64,000 nt of DNA from an uncultured Christensenellaceae bacterium (lineage in GTDB: Bacteria > Bacillota > Clostridia > Christensenellales > UBA3700), in the NCBI GenBank assembly GCA_944381365.1, contig CALWKW010000005.1, positions 1 to 64,000 on the forward strand, given 5' to 3'. A model generated the notes under the pieces. That model ran no database searches, was not told the origin of the DNA, and saw nothing but the letters and a program-made list of their open reading frames with translations. Below are positions 16,762 through 25,901 of this stretch, piece by piece; the first letter of the stretch is position 1, and each line of letters starts with the position of its first letter. Both the position numbers and the translations under genes were made by a program.

Positions 16762-16888
16762 GCGAACACATATAGAGGCACATATTTTGCCTTTGTTTGC
16801 GACACTCCTTCTCAGTCACATACGGCAAGTATGCTCCTGTCGAAGTCGGTCTGAAAAAGACAAAACCTGCACCACTCTATGCGTTCGC
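16762..16888 (+). repeat. Dispersed hairpin repeat, copy D
   Basis: Outer stem GCGAACACATA / TATGCGTTCGC (one mismatch); centre GTCACATAC-GGCAA-GTATGCTCC. It lies in tandem behind copy C in the gene-free stretch 16504-17213; the rest of that stretch (16900-17158) is AT-rich with no recognised feature. Confidence 0.85.
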
Positions 16889-17159
16889 ACGGAGTGTGTA
16901 AAGAAAAAACTATGCGTCTGCACAAAATGAGTAAATGAACAAAAATATCTTTAATAAAAGCATATCTCAAAGATATAAGATAAAGAATGCTATTTTCAAT
17001 TTTCAGTTTTTATTGTTTTCACAAAGTGGGGTATAATATTGAGCAAATAATGCTTTTCGATCTAAAATAAAAGTAGACTTGTCTATATATTCAAAAGCTA
17101 TATAAATAAAATTATAATCATATTATCAAATACTATATAAATTGATTATTAATAAAAAA

Positions 17160-17193
17160 ACAAGGCATCTTTTTGTGATGCCTTGTTTGTGTT
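17160..17193. terminator. Terminator downstream of the twin lipoprotein genes
   Basis: Perfect ACAAGGCATC / GATGCCTTGT stem with a 7-nt loop and A/T runs on both sides. Confidence 0.8.
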
Positions 17194-17213
17194 TTTTAGT
17201 TGGCGAGCAAATA

Positions 17214-18818
17214 TCAGATATTATTGCATTGATATACGGTTGTCGTTCCGTCTTCTTTTTCGCCGATTATGAGTGTATAGTCGCCGCAATTATAGGTGCT
17301 GAAATCTGCAAATTGCTGATCCTTGAAGATCACTGTGCCGTCAAAGACGCTATACAAGCTCATTGTTTTGTTTTCGGTGTTGGTTATGAAATAAAAACCT
17401 CTCTCGAATTCGATATTGCCTGTATTGTCGATGAGAGTAGTCTTTTTGGATACGGTATCGTAGACATAAGTCTCATTGATGTATTTGATTGTTTCGCCTT
17501 CTTTTATCTCCTTAACGAGAGTGTAATATACAAGGCCGTTTGTCTTATAATCAAATTCTTTTATCGTCCAATCGGCTTGAGGTATAAAACATTGATTGCC
17601 GTTGATATCATATACAATGTCTTTGTAGTTTATAAATGTTCCGCCATAATATGTGTTGAGTTGTAATTCATTGATGGAATAAAGTTTTTTGCCGTTGAGG
17701 TCAAAGAAGTTGTATGTAGGTGATTTTTCGTTCGAAACAACGACAATAGAATCGAATACAAATTCGATTGCCGAAGCGGAGGGAACGACATCGTTGAGAC
17801 ACATTGTGAGTTTGCCGTTTTTGTCAAAAGCTCCCAATTTTGTAGTGGTCGAGAAAGATTTGTTTTTGATTTCTTTATAGCTGAAGAATGTGCAGTTGAA
17901 ATATTCTTCAGACTCGCACTCTATGGTGTCTTGAATGAGGATGTCGGGATTATCATTGACAGAGAGATTTCCGTTTTCTAAATCTACATACAAAGTTTTG
18001 TAGTCATACTTTCTCTTGCTTTGGCTCTCGTAAATATCATAGGACGCATCGTCTTCTTCAAGTTCTTTTCTCAAATTGACTATCATGGTTCTGCCTGATG
18101 TAAATCTGGAGATTTCCGAGTATTCTGCCGACTCAGAATTTATAATGGTCTCGAGATTGTAATTGCAAGAAAGCTTGAGAGAGTTTTTGTCATAGATATA
18201 GTTTACTCCGCTTTTTTGATAGAGATAGAAATTGTCATATTCCTGCATTTGATATACAGGAGGATTTGATATCGAAGAAGCGATAACTGCTACCGAATCG
18301 TTTGATGTCATATAGATATAATTTCCGTTGTTGAGAACGACAGCAGGCACATTATTGCTTGTTGAGATGCTGCTGATTCCGTACTCTTTTTCATCGCCCG
18401 AGCAAAGTATCGAATACTCAGAGTAGTGTGATACTGTCGTAAAGCCTGCGGAGTCTCTGACAGAAACTGTTGCGAGAAAAGGCTGGTTGTTTTCAAACTG
18501 AACATCGTTGATATTGCTTGATGTAAAAGTTCCAAGAGTATTTCCGTGTTTGAGATTGAAAAGAATGAATGAGTATTCACTGCTTTCAGGTTGAGTGGTA
18601 TAAGCAAATACAAAGTTGTTTGCCGCTTGAAGAATAGTATAATTATCAAGTTCCGACAAAGTCTTTGTCTCTACCTTATACGATTGCTTTAGATTATCCT
18701 TTTTCAGAAGAGTCGACAGATTGAGAGAGTCGGATTTGTCGCAACCTGCAAACAATATCATAGTCAAGGATAAAATCATTATAAAAGTTATAAATATAAT
18801 AAGTTTTTTGTTTTTCAT
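17214..18818 (-). CDS. Lipoprotein, paralogue 2 of a tandem pair
   Basis: 534 residues. The N-terminus MKNKKLIIFITFIMILSL leads to a lipobox LFAGC, so it is exported and lipid-anchored. The rest is beta-rich with recurring short strands ending in phrases such as YDVNGNQCF and FDGTVIFK, which suggests a beta-propeller-like surface protein, but no family is recognised. The signal sequence, overall length and segment order match the gene just upstream (18836-20401), 17 bases away, so they are an old tandem duplication transcribed together. AGGAGGA precedes the ATG. Confidence 0.8.
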   Translation of the reverse strand: MKNKKLIIFITFIMILSLTMILFAGCDKSDSLNLSTLLKKDNLKQSYKVETKTLSELDNYTILQAANNFVFAYTTQPESSEYSFILFNLKHGNTLGTFTSSNINDVQFENNQPFLATVSVRDSAGFTTVSHYSEYSILCSGDEKEYGISSISTSNNVPAVVLNNGNYIYMTSNDSVAVIASSISNPPVYQMQEYDNFYLYQKSGVNYIYDKNSLKLSCNYNLETIINSESAEYSEISRFTSGRTMIVNLRKELEEDDASYDIYESQSKRKYDYKTLYVDLENGNLSVNDNPDILIQDTIECESEEYFNCTFFSYKEIKNKSFSTTTKLGAFDKNGKLTMCLNDVVPSASAIEFVFDSIVVVSNEKSPTYNFFDLNGKKLYSINELQLNTYYGGTFINYKDIVYDINGNQCFIPQADWTIKEFDYKTNGLVYYTLVKEIKEGETIKYINETYVYDTVSKKTTLIDNTGNIEFERGFYFITNTENKTMSLYSVFDGTVIFKDQQFADFSTYNCGDYTLIIGEKEDGTTTVYQCNNI

Positions 18819-18835
18819 TTTTTTATCCTCCTATG

Positions 18836-20401
18836 TTATCTGTAAAAGTAATAGAAAGTCGTAGAACCTTCTAAGGTGCCTACCAAAAGCACATTGTTGT
18901 TGTCATAATAAGTAGAGTTGACAGTTGATTTGCCTTCATAGATAGCCTTGCCGTCTTCTGCAAAATAAAGAGATGTGACCACTTTATCATCCACAGTAGT
19001 AGATATCTCGTAGGCATTTATAGAAGGATAGAATTTGATTTGATCTTCCTTTCCGAGTTCTTTTGCACTGCGAGCAGCTATGTCATAGATCATAAATTTC
19101 TTTTCCGAGACAGTAGAGCCGTTGTCGCCTGATACCTCTGAAGGTTGGAGATAATAGATATACTTATCGCTATAAACAGAAGAAACAAGCTCGCAATCGT
19201 TGTTAAGAGTCATTATTTCTTTGCCGTGGCTGTCATAAATCGTATTCATATAGCTATCTGATTTCAAGAGGAAAGAACCGTATGATGTGATGCCGTCCAA
19301 ATAGTAAGAAGCCGCCGTATTTCCCTTTTTGTCAACTATAAGAGCCATATCATCGTTCTTGAGCAAGATGTCGCCGTTGTCAAGCACTTCTACCGATTGG
19401 ATATCGCTCAAGTGATCTGACAAATTATAGAGAAGTTTGAGGTCGTCATCGAATACGCCCAAAGACAATACGGGTGAAATTGTTTTGTCGGATATCTCTC
19501 GGAAGTTAAGTATATTGTAGCTAAAGGATTCGTCAGCCATACCTGTGATAATATATTGAGGTTGGACTTCAGATACACTCAAAGATTGGAGATCAATGAT
19601 GTATGATCTTATGTCATACTTCAGACCGCTTTCCATATAGTCATAAGATTTTGCGTCATCGGGAAGAGCTAAAGACAGATTGAAAAGTATTCTTCCGTTT
19701 TTAAGCAGAGAGGTCGTAGCATCCGCATCTGCTGAGGTCATAACTATTTGACTTTCTATATCGAAGTATTTTTTGAAATTCATATTTTTGTCATAGACAG
19801 CAAGCACAAAACCGCTATCGCCGCCCACGCTTTCAAAATAGTAATCGCCGTATTTTACGAGATTTGAAGGGTCGCCGCCAAGCTTGGTGTCTTTGACTGT
19901 CACGGTTTTGTTTTGGATATCTATTGATACTGTCTTACCGTTTGAGAAATATAGATATCTAAAATACCCGTTTGTCATAGTCGAAGAGAGAGTGGTATTG
20001 TCAGAAGAAAAAACAACTCCGTTTTTGTCATAAACATCAAGATGATTGGTCTCAGTATTTTTCACAAGAGCTACACCCTCGTAATATTCAAATGTATAGA
20101 CATCGAATTTTTCTTTTAATGTAAGCAAGATTTTTTCGCTGTCGGCATTATACAATACGACTTCTGAAACTTGATTTTTATCATCTTTTTTGTCTGCGGT
20201 GATAAAACCTTCGTCAATCGAAATAAAGTTATATCCCGAAAGAGCATTGAGAGTTTTGACTTTAAGAGAATAATCTTGAGAGTCATAATCGGTATTTTTT
20301 AGTTTTGCCAGCGAAAAATTCTGACAGCCTGCAAAAACCAATATTGACAAAGTCAAAACCAATATTATGCAAGAGAAAATAATCAGTTTTTTGTTTTTCA
20401 T
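18836..20401 (-). CDS. Lipoprotein, paralogue 1 of a tandem pair
   Basis: 521 residues. MKNKKLIIF signal with lipobox VFAGC; after cleavage the Cys would carry lipid on the outer face of the membrane. The mature part is made of short beta strands separated by turns such as YDKNGVVF, VDKKGNTAA and YDSHGKEI, repeated roughly every 40-50 residues, compatible with a propeller of NHL/WD type. First gene of the pair, with its own sigma-A promoter at 20435-20463 and a GGGGGA ribosome binding site. No ligand or partner can be read from the context. Confidence 0.8.
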   Translation of the reverse strand: MKNKKLIIFSCIILVLTLSILVFAGCQNFSLAKLKNTDYDSQDYSLKVKTLNALSGYNFISIDEGFITADKKDDKNQVSEVVLYNADSEKILLTLKEKFDVYTFEYYEGVALVKNTETNHLDVYDKNGVVFSSDNTTLSSTMTNGYFRYLYFSNGKTVSIDIQNKTVTVKDTKLGGDPSNLVKYGDYYFESVGGDSGFVLAVYDKNMNFKKYFDIESQIVMTSADADATTSLLKNGRILFNLSLALPDDAKSYDYMESGLKYDIRSYIIDLQSLSVSEVQPQYIITGMADESFSYNILNFREISDKTISPVLSLGVFDDDLKLLYNLSDHLSDIQSVEVLDNGDILLKNDDMALIVDKKGNTAASYYLDGITSYGSFLLKSDSYMNTIYDSHGKEIMTLNNDCELVSSVYSDKYIYYLQPSEVSGDNGSTVSEKKFMIYDIAARSAKELGKEDQIKFYPSINAYEISTTVDDKVVTSLYFAEDGKAIYEGKSTVNSTYYDNNNVLLVGTLEGSTTFYYFYR

Positions 20402-20434
20402 AATACATCCCCCTATATTATTTTTAATAATATA

Positions 20435-20463
20435 ATTATACCATTTAATTATTGTCTAGTCAA
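20435..20463 (-). promoter_or_regulatory. Promoter of the twin lipoprotein operon
   Basis: On the - strand TTGACT, 17-nt spacer, TATAAT. Confidence 0.85.
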
Positions 20464-20607
20464 TATTGAAAAGTAGACGATAAACTTCAATAAACTTCAT
20501 GATATTACTTTATTTAATAGAAATGTCCATAATACGATAGGGATTTTTGTAAAATATTGTAAAAGTTTTAAGGTATTTATGAGCTTTGATATTAAAATAC
20601 GGCATAA

Positions 20608-20638
20608 AAAAGACGCACTTTTTAAGGTGCGTCTTTTG
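20608..20638 (-). terminator. Terminator of the M28 peptidase gene
   Basis: AAGACGCAC / GTGCGTCTT stem with a T run on the - strand. Confidence 0.85.
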
Positions 20639-20665
20639 CATGAAATCAATAATGAATTTGCTTGG

Positions 20666-21952
20666 TTATTGCTCTTTGTATTTTTCGTCAATGAGTCTCA
20701 TCACTTCTTTTATGACATCAAAACCTTTGTCGAGAGTGTCGATATTGAGATTTTCGAGAGTATCGTTTGTGGTGTGATAATAATTTGTAGGTCTGGGATC
20801 CTGAGCATTCAAAGTTACGGTCTTTATTCCCGCACGGGCAAAAGCCGTAGAGTCGCTGCCTCCGACAGGGTTTTCGATAGTATGTACTTCTACTCCGCAG
20901 TTTGCAAGAGCTTTTTGTGATATTGATACAAGCTCGGCATCGAAAGGCACGAATTGAAGAGTATCTTTTTTGACTACATTGAAGTGGTCATAATCTCTGA
21001 AAGAATCGAGATTGAGCACATAGGTATTCTCGTCAAACATCTCTTTGTCGTCTTTGTGTTTTTTGACAAAGTCGAGAGCACCCACAAGACCGCTTTCTTC
21101 TGCACCTGTACCCATGACGATAATGCGTGCGTCCTTGCATTCAGAAGGGTTTTCCTTGAAGTATTTTGCTACTGCGATTGCTGTGGCAATACCGCTGAGA
21201 TTGTCCATAGCACCGGGAGCGGCTTTTACCTTGTCATAAGAAAGATATGTGGACAACCAATAAAATCCCGGCAAGCACAATACAGGCAAACAATACATTA
21301 CTACAATTGCTATATCCATATTTGTCGTCATACCCGAGGACATATTTCCGAACACCGCCGACAATCCCATAAATGAAACACTGCCGCTCGATACCACTTC
21401 TAATATTATGGTGACAATAGATATTATCATAAAAAACAATGCACTCAGTATTCCTGCACCTGTCTTGAGCATCATGGTGTTGGGGTTTTTGTAAGAATGC
21501 AACCAGCACCAGCTGCTGTCAATGTGAGCAGCGAGCATGACGGTATATTTTTTGTTGCCTGAAGAAGGCTCTTGTACTGAATAGACATTCTGAGAAATAT
21601 CTTTTTTGAAAAATCTGTCAAGCAAGTGCGAATAATAAAAGATATGCGTAAGTGCAAACAAGAGCAGAAAAGCACATATCAAAAGGCTTATGATTGGCGA
21701 CAGATAAAAAAGACAAAATGCTACAAAACAGCCCCAGCCGAGCCAAGGTATGGCACTGATACAAGCGTGACGGGGAGTTTTGAATGTTTCGGTGACAGAC
21801 TTCTCGCCGAGTTCTCTTTCGAGCTGATTGGCAATGATTTCAGCACCTTTTTTTTCTTCTTCGCTGCCGGGAAGGCGTGGTCCGGTAACATCTATGACTT
21901 CTTTGACAAGGTCATAGATTTTTTGACCGTTGGGGTATTGTTGGTTTGACAT
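20666..21952 (-). CDS. M28-family zinc peptidase with internal membrane helices
   Basis: 428 residues; the start was chosen at the second of two nearby ATGs because AGGAG lies 6 bases upstream of it and touches the first. M28 metal ligands appear in order: AAHIDSS (His), GAMDNLSG (bridging Asp), GAEESGL (catalytic and metal Glu), NLDSF (Asp) and YYHTTND (His). Two hydrophobic blocks interrupt the fold: about residues 68-105 (two helices) and 165-230 (two or three helices, between the first His and the bridging Asp). The enzyme therefore appears to be a membrane-embedded aminopeptidase. Divergent from the aminotransferase gene. Confidence 0.88.
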   Translation of the reverse strand: MSNQQYPNGQKIYDLVKEVIDVTGPRLPGSEEEKKGAEIIANQLERELGEKSVTETFKTPRHACISAIPWLGWGCFVAFCLFYLSPIISLLICAFLLLFALTHIFYYSHLLDRFFKKDISQNVYSVQEPSSGNKKYTVMLAAHIDSSWCWLHSYKNPNTMMLKTGAGILSALFFMIISIVTIILEVVSSGSVSFMGLSAVFGNMSSGMTTNMDIAIVVMYCLPVLCLPGFYWLSTYLSYDKVKAAPGAMDNLSGIATAIAVAKYFKENPSECKDARIIVMGTGAEESGLVGALDFVKKHKDDKEMFDENTYVLNLDSFRDYDHFNVVKKDTLQFVPFDAELVSISQKALANCGVEVHTIENPVGGSDSTAFARAGIKTVTLNAQDPRPTNYYHTTNDTLENLNIDTLDKGFDVIKEVMRLIDEKYKEQ

Positions 21953-21981
21953 AGGCATCTCCTGAAATTTGTATCAATATA

Positions 21982-22010
21982 ATTATATCACACATAGTGT
22001 GAGTATTCAA
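21982..22010 (-). promoter_or_regulatory. Promoter and palindromic operator of the M28 gene
   Basis: On the - strand TTGAAT, 17-nt spacer, TATAAT. The spacer is filled by the palindrome TCACACATAGTGTGA (21988-22002), a likely repressor site. Confidence 0.75.
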
Positions 22011-22021
22011 ACATTTCCGTG

Positions 22022-22054
22022 ATAATTTACAAATTTAATCTGTTTGTAAATTAT
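22022..22054. promoter_or_regulatory. Large inverted repeat (candidate operator)
   Basis: ATAATTTACAAA - 9 nt - TTTGTAAATTAT: 12-bp perfect arms between the divergent M28 and aminotransferase promoters, about 90 bases upstream of the latter. No T run follows, so an operator is more likely than a terminator. Confidence 0.6.
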
Positions 22055-22144
22055 TGACATTTTCGTAGACATTTGTCAAATAAAAAACCCCCTAAATATG
22101 ACGCCCGACTATATTATTAGTAATATAATTGCTAAAAATCAATA

Positions 22145-22174
22145 TTGACAACAATCAATTAAGTGTGGTAAAAT
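22145..22174 (+). promoter_or_regulatory. Promoter of the class III aminotransferase gene
   Basis: TTGACA at 22145-22150, 18-nt spacer, TAAAAT at 22169-22174. An ATATTA / TAATAT inverted repeat lies about 20 bases upstream. Confidence 0.75.
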
Positions 22175-22214
22175 TATTAATGTTAGAGATTTAGTACTTC
22201 AAGGAGGCATATCA

Positions 22215-23870
22215 ATGAAAGTAACTTATACACAACTCCCCGAAAAGGAGAAACAAGGCTATGGTATTACCCGTTGGGCAAACGCACAGGAAATCAATGC
22301 AAGTCTTAAGGAATTGACTTCCAAAAACATTTATTCTATTCCCGTAGATGTATATCAGGATATCTGCAAGAATTATTATGATGAAAAGTGTGCAAAGTCC
22401 AAGGAAATTACCGCTGAAGCAAAGAAGTACATTCCAGGCGGAGTACAGCACAATTTGGCTTTCAACAAGCCTTTCCCTATGTGTATGACCAAGGCAGAAG
22501 GGGCTTATCTTACGGATATTGACGGCAATCAATATATCGACTTCCTCCAGGCAGGCGGTCCTACCATTTTGGGTAGCAATTACAAGCCCGTACAGACAGA
22601 AGCTATCAAGCTTATCAAAGAATGCGGTCCTGTCACAGGTCTTTTCCACGAAGCAGAGCTTCTGATTGCTAAGGAAATCAACAAGCACATGCCTAATGTG
22701 GAAATGTTTAGAATGTTGGGTTCGGGTACAGAATCCGTTATGGCAGCTTTGCGTATCGCAAGATGTCAGACCAAAAACAAGAGAATCATCAAGATAGGCG
22801 GTGCTTATCACGGTTGGTCCGACCAGATGGTTTACGGATTGAAAGTTCCCGGCACAAGACAATTCCTTGAATCTTTCGGTATTCCTAATGTAATATTCAG
22901 CGTTATTGACGAAGTAAGACCTAATGACCTCAATATGCTCGAAGATTACCTCAAGATAAACAAGAGAAGAGGCGGTACGGCAGCAGTTATCGTAGAACCT
23001 GTCGGTCCTGAATCCGGTACTCGTCCCGTTGATCTCGATTACAACAAGAAGGCTCTTGAACTTGCTCATGCTTACGGTGCTTTGTTTATCTTTGACGAAG
23101 TAGTGACCGGTTTCAGAGTAGGTCTCGGCGGTGCTCAAGGCTTCTTTGATGTAAAACCTGACCTTACTATTTTCGGAAAGATCGTTGCCGGCGGATATCC
23201 CGCAGCAGGCGGTGTCGGCGGTAAGAAAGAATATGTTTCATTGTTGGCTGCTGGTGTTGCTGGCGGTGCTAAGAAGGCTTATTGCGGCGGTACTTTGGCT
23301 GCAAATCCTCTTTCCGCTATCGCAGGTTATACAGCTATCAAGGAAATCGCAAAGACAAATGCTTGTTATAAGGCAGGTCTTGCAGGAAACAAACTTACTG
23401 ACGGTCTTGTAGAACTTATCGGCAAGTACGATTTGCCTTATGTAGCTTACAACCAAGGCTCTATCGTTCACCTCGAGTGTACAGGTGCAATGAGCTATGA
23501 CTTCTCTTCCAAGAATATGCTCAACCTCCTCAAAGTGCTCAAGATGAAAGATATGATTATGGTAAGAAAGGTAGCTATGGAGCACATGGGTGCTGCTTAT
23601 ATGGCAAACGGTATCGTCACGCTTGCAGGTTCGAGATTGTACACATCTATGGCTGATACAGATGAGATCATCGATGAAGCACTCAACAGATTTGAAGATG
23701 TATTCAAGCTCGTAAAAGAGAGAAAGTCCTCTATGGATGTTCAGGTAGCTGAGTACAAAATCAACAAGTATAAGTCAGCAGGCAACGAGAAGAAACTCGC
23801 AAAAGCAGAAAAGATGCTCAAGGACGCAAAGAAAGCCGAAGAAAAGGCAAACAAAAAAGCTTCCAAATAA
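22215..23870 (+). CDS. Class III PLP aminotransferase (glutamate-1-semialdehyde aminomutase-like)
   Basis: 551 residues behind AAGGAGG. PLP-binding features: GSGTESVMAALRIAR (about 169-183), GGAYHGWSDQ (about 196-205), FDEVVTGFR (about 294-302, Asp to the pyridine N) and TIFGKIVAGG (about 318-327, Schiff-base Lys). Compared with hemL-type enzymes (about 430 residues) it has an extra 65-residue N-terminal region and a Lys-rich C-terminal tail. No other haem gene is present, so haem synthesis is unlikely; it lies upstream of a sugar kinase/aldolase set and may transaminate an amino-sugar or polyol derivative. That role is inference. Confidence 0.82.
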   Translation: MKVTYTQLPEKEKQGYGITRWANAQEINASLKELTSKNIYSIPVDVYQDICKNYYDEKCAKSKEITAEAKKYIPGGVQHNLAFNKPFPMCMTKAEGAYLTDIDGNQYIDFLQAGGPTILGSNYKPVQTEAIKLIKECGPVTGLFHEAELLIAKEINKHMPNVEMFRMLGSGTESVMAALRIARCQTKNKRIIKIGGAYHGWSDQMVYGLKVPGTRQFLESFGIPNVIFSVIDEVRPNDLNMLEDYLKINKRRGGTAAVIVEPVGPESGTRPVDLDYNKKALELAHAYGALFIFDEVVTGFRVGLGGAQGFFDVKPDLTIFGKIVAGGYPAAGGVGGKKEYVSLLAAGVAGGAKKAYCGGTLAANPLSAIAGYTAIKEIAKTNACYKAGLAGNKLTDGLVELIGKYDLPYVAYNQGSIVHLECTGAMSYDFSSKNMLNLLKVLKMKDMIMVRKVAMEHMGAAYMANGIVTLAGSRLYTSMADTDEIIDEALNRFEDVFKLVKERKSSMDVQVAEYKINKYKSAGNEKKLAKAEKMLKDAKKAEEKANKKASK

Positions 23871-23884
23871 TTGATTATCAGGCA

Positions 23885-23915
23885 AAGGGATGAGAAGTTC
23901 TCTCATCCCTTGTCT
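23885..23915. terminator. Hairpin after the aminotransferase gene
   Basis: 11-bp perfect stem AAGGGATGAGA / TCTCATCCCTT, 5-nt loop. T run weak, so termination is likely but not certain. Confidence 0.6.
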
Positions 23916-23976
23916 TGCAAAAAAAACAGAATATTGATTTTTGAGTAAATACACAAGTAGCAATGATGTTATGTGA

Positions 23977-24008
23977 TATAATGATTGCCCTTGTGCTTTT
24001 GCAATCAT
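23977..24008 (+). promoter_or_regulatory. Possible kinase operon promoter and leader hairpin
   Basis: TATAAT at 23977-23982 preceded by TG (extended -10) but no clear -35. An ATGATTGC / GCAATCAT hairpin at 23981-24008 would lie at the very start of a leader of about 375 nt that also contains hairpin repeat copy E. The remaining bases to 24185 are AT-rich with no other feature seen. Confidence 0.4.
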
Positions 24009-24185
24009 AAGGGGATTGAATTAAATTTTATGTTTCTTGAAAGCGGAAACACGACAAAATTTTAATATGTTTTTAAAAACAAATTTCTATCGAATATATT
24101 ATTTATTATATCGATAAAAATTATATAGTTTTTTAATATACAAAACGCAATCCCTAGCTAAAAAACAACTCAATACAAAACTCAT

Positions 24186-24349
24186 GCCGTTGTTAAGACG
24201 GCAGCAAGAAAAAGATAAACCAACCCAAGCCGCCCAAGAAGTGTGCGATTTTCGGGATTTCCAGACCGCCCTAGAAAGGAGCATACTTAGGTATGTGACT
24301 GATAGGAAGTGTCGCAGAAAAAACAAAAGGCACGCCCTTATACAACGGC
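24186..24349 (-). repeat. Dispersed hairpin repeat, copy E (enlarged, antisense in a leader)
   Basis: Outer stem GCCGTTG (24186-24192) / CAACGGC (24343-24349). Centre on the - strand GTCACATAC-CTAA-GTATGCTCC. The left arm carries about 40 extra bases. Unlike the other copies it points against the neighbouring genes and ends about 5 bases before the kinase ribosome binding site. Confidence 0.8.
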
Positions 24350-24365
24350 GATAAAAGGAGAGATT

Positions 24366-25901
24366 ATGAAATATGTAGTAGCCCACGACATGGGTACAAG
24401 TTCTGACAAAGCCGTACTTATCGACTTCGAGGGTAAGATTGTCGCATCAAAAGCCGTACCTTATCCTACCTATTATCCTGCTCCTGCTTTTGTCGAGCAA
24501 AAACCTGAAGAGTATTGGGAAGCTGTATGTCTTGCTTCTCGTACCTTGATTGAAGAGACAGGAGTCGATCCTCACGATGTAGAAGGCGTGGTATTTTCTA
24601 CTCAGGCAATGGGTATTATTCCCGTTGACGCAAAGGGAAGAGTTTTGCACCCCAATATCACTTGGGTAGATGGCAGAGCAGAAAAACAAGCTCAAACGCT
24701 TATGAACAAAGTCGGCGGAAAAGCATTGTTTACTCTTGTTGCGGGTACACCTATTATGGGTAAAGATGTCGTGGCAAAGATTCAGTGGCTCAAGGAAGAG
24801 CGTCCCGATGTTTACAACAATACAAAGTATTTTCTTGATGTAAACGGCTATTTGAAATACAAATGTACCGGCGAGATGGTGGCAGAACTTTCGGGTGCAT
24901 CGAGCTATGGCCTTGACTTGAAGAAAAAGACATGGATGAGTGCACTGAAAATTATCGGTATAGATATGTCAAAACTTCCTCCTCTTGTAAGAAGTACCGA
25001 CAAAATCGGAAACGGACTTACCGAAGAAGCAGCTCAGAAAATGGGACTTTGCGAGGGAACGGCAGTATTCGGCGGCTGTGACGATACACAGGCAGCGGCT
25101 ATCGGCAGCGGTATGAACGGCGATGGCGAAATACATATTTATCTCGGTACTTCTGCATGGGTTGCGGCTTCCAGCAAAAACAAAACCAACTTTAAGCACG
25201 GTGCTGCGGCAATTCAGTCCGCCGATCCCGAAATGAACCTTATCGTTGGTATCACAGAGGCGGCAGGAAGCAATATTCAGTGGCTTTGCGACCAATTTTT
25301 CTCAAGCGAGCAAAAAGAACTCGGAGACGGCATTTATGCTTATATGGACAAGGTTATCGAATCCATACCCGCAGGTTCCGACCATTTGATTTGTACACCT
25401 TGGATGCTCGGCGAGAGATGTCCCGTATCCTCTACCACCACAAGAGCTACGCTTTGGAATGTGACTCCTTCTCACACGAGAGAACATATCATGCGTGCTT
25501 TGTATGAAGGTATAGGCTACAACTTGAGATGGATTCTCGAAAACTTCAGAAAGGATTATAAATTCCATTGCAGACAATTCAGAATTATCGGCGGCGGTGC
25601 TTTGGACAATGCGTGGATGCAGATTATCGCAGATATTACGGGAAGCGAGTTTGCTATTGTAGAAAACCCCAGAAACGCAGGTGCTTTGGGTGCGGCGATA
25701 ATCGCTCTTATAGGTCTTGGCGAACTCAATAGTTTTGCCGATGCAAAAAACTTTGTCAAGGAAAGCAAAACATACAGACCTAATCCTCAAAACAAATATA
25801 TTTATGACGAACTTTTCAAGAGTTATAAACAAATATATTACAGCCTTGAAAAAACTTATAGACATGCCAACTCTAAACGATTCGAAGGAGGAGAAGAATA
25901 A
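24366..25901 (+). CDS. FGGY-family sugar kinase (xylulokinase/fuculokinase-like)
   Basis: 511 residues from the ATG after AAAAGGAG; an upstream alternative start would translate through the hairpin repeat. Two actin-like ATPase lobes: HDMGTSSDKAVLID (7-20, phosphate loop), WVDGRAEK (100-107), GGCDD (236-240, catalytic Asp), and IIGGGALDNAWMQIIAD (about 408-424, adenosine motif). FGGY kinases phosphorylate ketoses or polyols with ATP. The next two genes overlap or abut and encode class II aldolase folds, as in L-fucose/L-rhamnose-type catabolism (kinase, then aldolase to dihydroxyacetone phosphate plus lactaldehyde). Exact sugar unknown. Confidence 0.88.
   Translation: MKYVVAHDMGTSSDKAVLIDFEGKIVASKAVPYPTYYPAPAFVEQKPEEYWEAVCLASRTLIEETGVDPHDVEGVVFSTQAMGIIPVDAKGRVLHPNITWVDGRAEKQAQTLMNKVGGKALFTLVAGTPIMGKDVVAKIQWLKEERPDVYNNTKYFLDVNGYLKYKCTGEMVAELSGASSYGLDLKKKTWMSALKIIGIDMSKLPPLVRSTDKIGNGLTEEAAQKMGLCEGTAVFGGCDDTQAAAIGSGMNGDGEIHIYLGTSAWVAASSKNKTNFKHGAAAIQSADPEMNLIVGITEAAGSNIQWLCDQFFSSEQKELGDGIYAYMDKVIESIPAGSDHLICTPWMLGERCPVSSTTTRATLWNVTPSHTREHIMRALYEGIGYNLRWILENFRKDYKFHCRQFRIIGGGALDNAWMQIIADITGSEFAIVENPRNAGALGAAIIALIGLGELNSFADAKNFVKESKTYRPNPQNKYIYDELFKSYKQIYYSLEKTYRHANSKRFEGGEE

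Noticed and set aside
16506..16888. Tandem repeats C-D considered as a CRISPR array
   Set aside because: Units are long self-complementary hairpins with unequal spacing, not short identical repeats with uniform spacers; no cas genes.
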